From contig CACWIW010000018.1 of the NCBI GenBank assembly GCA_902761035.1, positions 1-39,865 of the forward strand: a stretch of DNA of 39,865 nt. The letters are read 5' to 3'. Below, one piece after another: positions 37,654 to 39,865 of the stretch; positions within the stretch are counted from its first letter, which is position 1, and each line of letters starts with the position of its first letter. Below the pieces are notes generated by a model. It was not told where the DNA came from and did not search any database. It saw only the letters and a list, made by a program, of their open reading frames with translations. This DNA is from an uncultured bacterium (GTDB taxonomy: Bacteria > Verrucomicrobiota > Kiritimatiellia > RFP12 > UBA1067). The position numbers were made by a program, and so were the translations under genes.

Positions 37654-39865
37654 TTATTCGCCCAGTTCCAGCACGAGGCGCACGCCCACGTTGAAGACGC
37701 GCTGCCACGGGAAGTACGTGTTCCGGCGGTCGAAGGTGGCCATCCGGGGCAGCACGTTGAACGCGCCGCCGCGGGCGACGGCCTCACCCGACGGCCCGAT
37801 GCACCACTCCTCCACGTTGCCGATCATGTCGAAGAGCCCCGCCGCGTTCGCGCCGTAGCGGTGCTTCACCGCGGAGCCGAGCGTCATCTCGCCGTCGTTC
37901 GCCCCCATGAAGCGCAGATGGTAGTTGAACACCTTGTACTGGTTCGGGATATTCTCGACGGACGCGTCCGAGAGGTTCGCGACCTTCGCGAAATCGGCCA
38001 TGTTCCCGCCCCATGCATAGTCGCCCGACACGCCCGCGCGCGCCGCATGTTCCCATTCCGCCTCCGTCGGCAGGCGCACCTTCACGCCCGTCTGCTCGGA
38101 GAGCCAGGCGGCGTATGCCTTGGCCTCGTCGAACGACACGCGGATGACGGGCAGGTCCTGACGTTCGGCGGACGTTCCCGGCGCCGCGTGGTCCTTGCCC
38201 ACCCAGTCGATGAAGCCGTTCCTGTGCTCCGGCTCGTAGGCGAGCCAGTTCGCAAGCGGTAGCTCGCCCTCGGCCATCCACACGCCTGATGCCGTCCGGC
38301 GGAACGCGATCCGTCCGCCCGGCGCGTCCAGTTCCACGCGCAGTTTCGAGGGCTTCACGCTCTGAACCGGTTTCGCCGGCGCGCGCTTCGCCGCCGGTTT
38401 CTTCGGCGGCTCGAACGCGATCTTCGGGATGTCCCTCTCCGCGTCGCGATACGTGTAGCGGTCAAGCTCAGGATCGTTCTTCGGATCCCAGAATCCCTGG
38501 AAGTTCCGCTCGCCGTACTGGCGGCGTGCATGGGAATAATCCAGCAGCTTCTGCTGTTCCTCGTGCGTGCGACCCGAACCGGCCCAGCCACGGTCGCCGC
38601 GCATGCGGAAGTACTCGACCTGATCCGTCCACGTGCCCCAGAACGGCGCGTTGAGGTCGATCCACGTGTAGAGGCGGCGCCATTCCGTGTCCGTCAGCTC
38701 CACGCCGTGGTGTCCCGCCTTGAGCATCTGCACGAGCGGACTCGTGTTGGCGTGGTACTCAAGCGGGTTCTGGAGGTAGTAGTCCGATTCCGGCCCCGGA
38801 CGCCGCACGTAGGGCTGGAGATAGAAGTAGCTCTTCGAGTAGCACCCCACGTGGTCGTCATTGAACCGCTTCATCTGGATCTGCATCGGACGGAAGTCCG
38901 CCAGGTTCGGCTTGTCGCCGCGCGTGAAGAGCGGATAGGCGTCCATGGAGAACACGAACACGTCCTGCTTGTCCTTCGGACACTTCGCCACCTCTTCGCA
39001 CGGGTCCTTGTCGTGGCAGCCCGAGCAGCGCCGCTGGAGGATCGGCTGGATTTCACGCAGGAAGCTCCACGTGCGCGGCTTGTCGCGTCCCTCCGGCGGC
39101 TTGATCGTGTCCGGCGCGCGCTGGACGATCTGCAGCGGACGCGCCGTCACGCTGGGATTCTCGTGGCAGCCGATGCAGGAGACGTACTCGCCCGGCATGC
39201 CGACGGTCCAGGAGCGCATGAGCTGCACGGCCCGCCCTTCCGCGTCGAGCGGCTGGATCGAGATCGGCGTGTTGACGGGCGCATTGAAAAAGATGCCGCC
39301 TTTCTCCGTCACGGGCACCTCGCCGAGGACGTACTTCATGTCCCACGACGACTCCACGCCGACCGCCTGGTGGCTGCCCGTGTGGTTGAAGGCGTAGTGG
39401 TAGGCGAAGATGCGGGCGGACTTCACCGTTCCGCGCGGAAGGCCCTTCAGCCCCTCGCCCTGGTAGAGATCACCGCAGTACATCGTGCAGTACGGCACGT
39501 TCTCGCGGCGGCGGTCGGGGATGGACGGCGGACGCTTCCGCGCCGCAAGCGCGATCGGCTCGTTGAGACACCAACCCTCGCATTCGGCGAGAAGCGTGAT
39601 GTTGTCGAAGACGTCCACGAGGTAGATGCCCCAGAGCGCATTCTTGGATGCCTTCATCGCCGCCAGGAAGAACTTGCCCGCGCCGTCCGCCGGGGAACTT
39701 CCGAGCGGGAACGGCTGCAGGAAGCGCGGATAGCTGCCATTGTAGAGTCCATCCATGATCTTGTCATCCGGCGGCTTGCCCCAGCCGGGCAGCATCTGGA
39801 CGCAGCCCTTGGGTCCGGCGTGCGCGCGCGCGGCGTCGAAGAGGACGAGCTTTCCGCTCTTGGGG
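37654..39865 (-). CDS. HzsA-like cytochrome c/FGE-fold protein (N-terminus outside the window)
   Basis: The frame is open to the right edge (at least 736 codons). The N-terminal part resembles the hydrazine synthase alpha-subunit middle domain: GIYLVDVFDNITLLAECEGWCLNEPI, GLKGLPRGTVKSARIFAYHYAF and AVGVESSWDMKYVLGEVPV. Two heme c motifs, CIGCH and CSGCH, follow. The last 220 residues are an FGE-sulfatase-type fold (VRLPTEAEWEHAARAG, GLFDMIGNVEEWC, RGGAF) that lacks the Cys pair of true formylglycine-generating enzymes. Despite the homology, anammox is not implied; related proteins occur in non-anammox PVC bacteria. A Pro/Lys linker (FEPPKKPAAKRAPAKPVQ) joins the two parts. It is upstream of Gfo/Idh and PmoA-like genes. 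Confidence 0.82.
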   Translation of the reverse strand, partial: PKSGKLVLFDAARAHAGPKGCVQMLPGWGKPPDDKIMDGLYNGSYPRFLQPFPLGSSPADGAGKFFLAAMKASKNALWGIYLVDVFDNITLLAECEGWCLNEPIALAARKRPPSIPDRRRENVPYCTMYCGDLYQGEGLKGLPRGTVKSARIFAYHYAFNHTGSHQAVGVESSWDMKYVLGEVPVTEKGGIFFNAPVNTPISIQPLDAEGRAVQLMRSWTVGMPGEYVSCIGCHENPSVTARPLQIVQRAPDTIKPPEGRDKPRTWSFLREIQPILQRRCSGCHDKDPCEEVAKCPKDKQDVFVFSMDAYPLFTRGDKPNLADFRPMQIQMKRFNDDHVGCYSKSYFYLQPYVRRPGPESDYYLQNPLEYHANTSPLVQMLKAGHHGVELTDTEWRRLYTWIDLNAPFWGTWTDQVEYFRMRGDRGWAGSGRTHEEQQKLLDYSHARRQYGERNFQGFWDPKNDPELDRYTYRDAERDIPKIAFEPPKKPAAKRAPAKPVQSVKPSKLRVELDAPGGRIAFRRTASGVWMAEGELPLANWLAYEPEHRNGFIDWVGKDHAAPGTSAERQDLPVIRVSFDEAKAYAAWLSEQTGVKVRLPTEAEWEHAARAGVSGDYAWGGNMADFAKVANLSDASVENIPNQYKVFNYHLRFMGANDGEMTLGSAVKHRYGANAAGLFDMIGNVEEWCIGPSGEAVARGGAFNVLPRMATFDRRNTYFPWQRVFNVGVRLVLELGE

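Noticed and set aside
37654..39865. Evidence for anammox (hydrazine synthase)
   Set aside because: Only the middle-domain family resemblance is present, with an FGE-type fusion and sugar-related neighbours; no other hydrazine-pathway gene is in the window.

Overview
The window looks like the chromosome of a GC-rich, anaerobic, carbohydrate-using bacterium of the PVC group, most probably Kiritimatiellota or a close Verrucomicrobiota-type lineage. This rests on gene content seen by eye (split Rnf genes, a HzsA-like/PmoA-like/Gfo-Idh cluster, a TRL-like lipoprotein, a clan GH-A hydrolase) and on interspersed repeats typical of such genomes. No 16S gene or marker search is available, so the taxonomy is inference.

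Layout. 1-500 is a gene-free, repeat-rich edge. 501-3749 (minus) holds an M42-type aminopeptidase followed by a secreted clan GH-A glycosidase. 3883-17143 (plus) holds the Rnf genes in broken order: rnfA-rnfB, then a 5.5-kb accessory insert, rnfC, a rhuM-like/AlbA_2 pair, then rnfD-rnfG. No rnfE is present. 17153-19400 (minus) is ymdB-ruvA-rluD, with a TRL-like lipoprotein gene divergent from it. 20001-25910 (minus) is a sugar-catabolic set: SDR, MFS transporter, TIM-barrel isomerase, Gfo/Idh oxidoreductase and a stand-alone AICAR transformylase. 26022-26957 holds a small lipoprotein, ridA and tRNA-Ala(GGC). 27014-35245 (minus) holds an EF-hand membrane protein coupled to pheS, a zinc-ribbon coiled-coil protein, the RNase P RNA gene, htpG and a double glycosyltransferase. 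35473-39865 (minus) is a HzsA-like cytochrome/FGE-fold protein (cut by the window end), a Tat-exported Gfo/Idh oxidoreductase and a PmoA-like (DUF6807) protein.

The best candidate for an undescribed system is the insert between rnfB and rnfC. It is a cassette of three exported proteins: a large membrane-anchored Cys-rich surface protein, a helical Cys-containing repeat protein, and a metzincin-like HExxHxxGxxD protease. The last two genes are joined by 4-bp stop/start overlaps. The cassette is present twice in tandem. In the first copy the surface-protein gene has collapsed in frame to 47 codons and the helical protein has one domain instead of two.

A second theme is short degenerate tandem repeats. 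Arrays of 7- to 9-bp words, with a different word at each site, lie just after stop codons (rnfA, GH, TIM barrel, SDR). Others lie inside coding regions (MFS loop, glycosyltransferase loop), and a 21-bp array lies in the AlbA_2 gene. Eleven promoter candidates all have exactly 17 bp between hexamers, and seven have GG directly before the -10.
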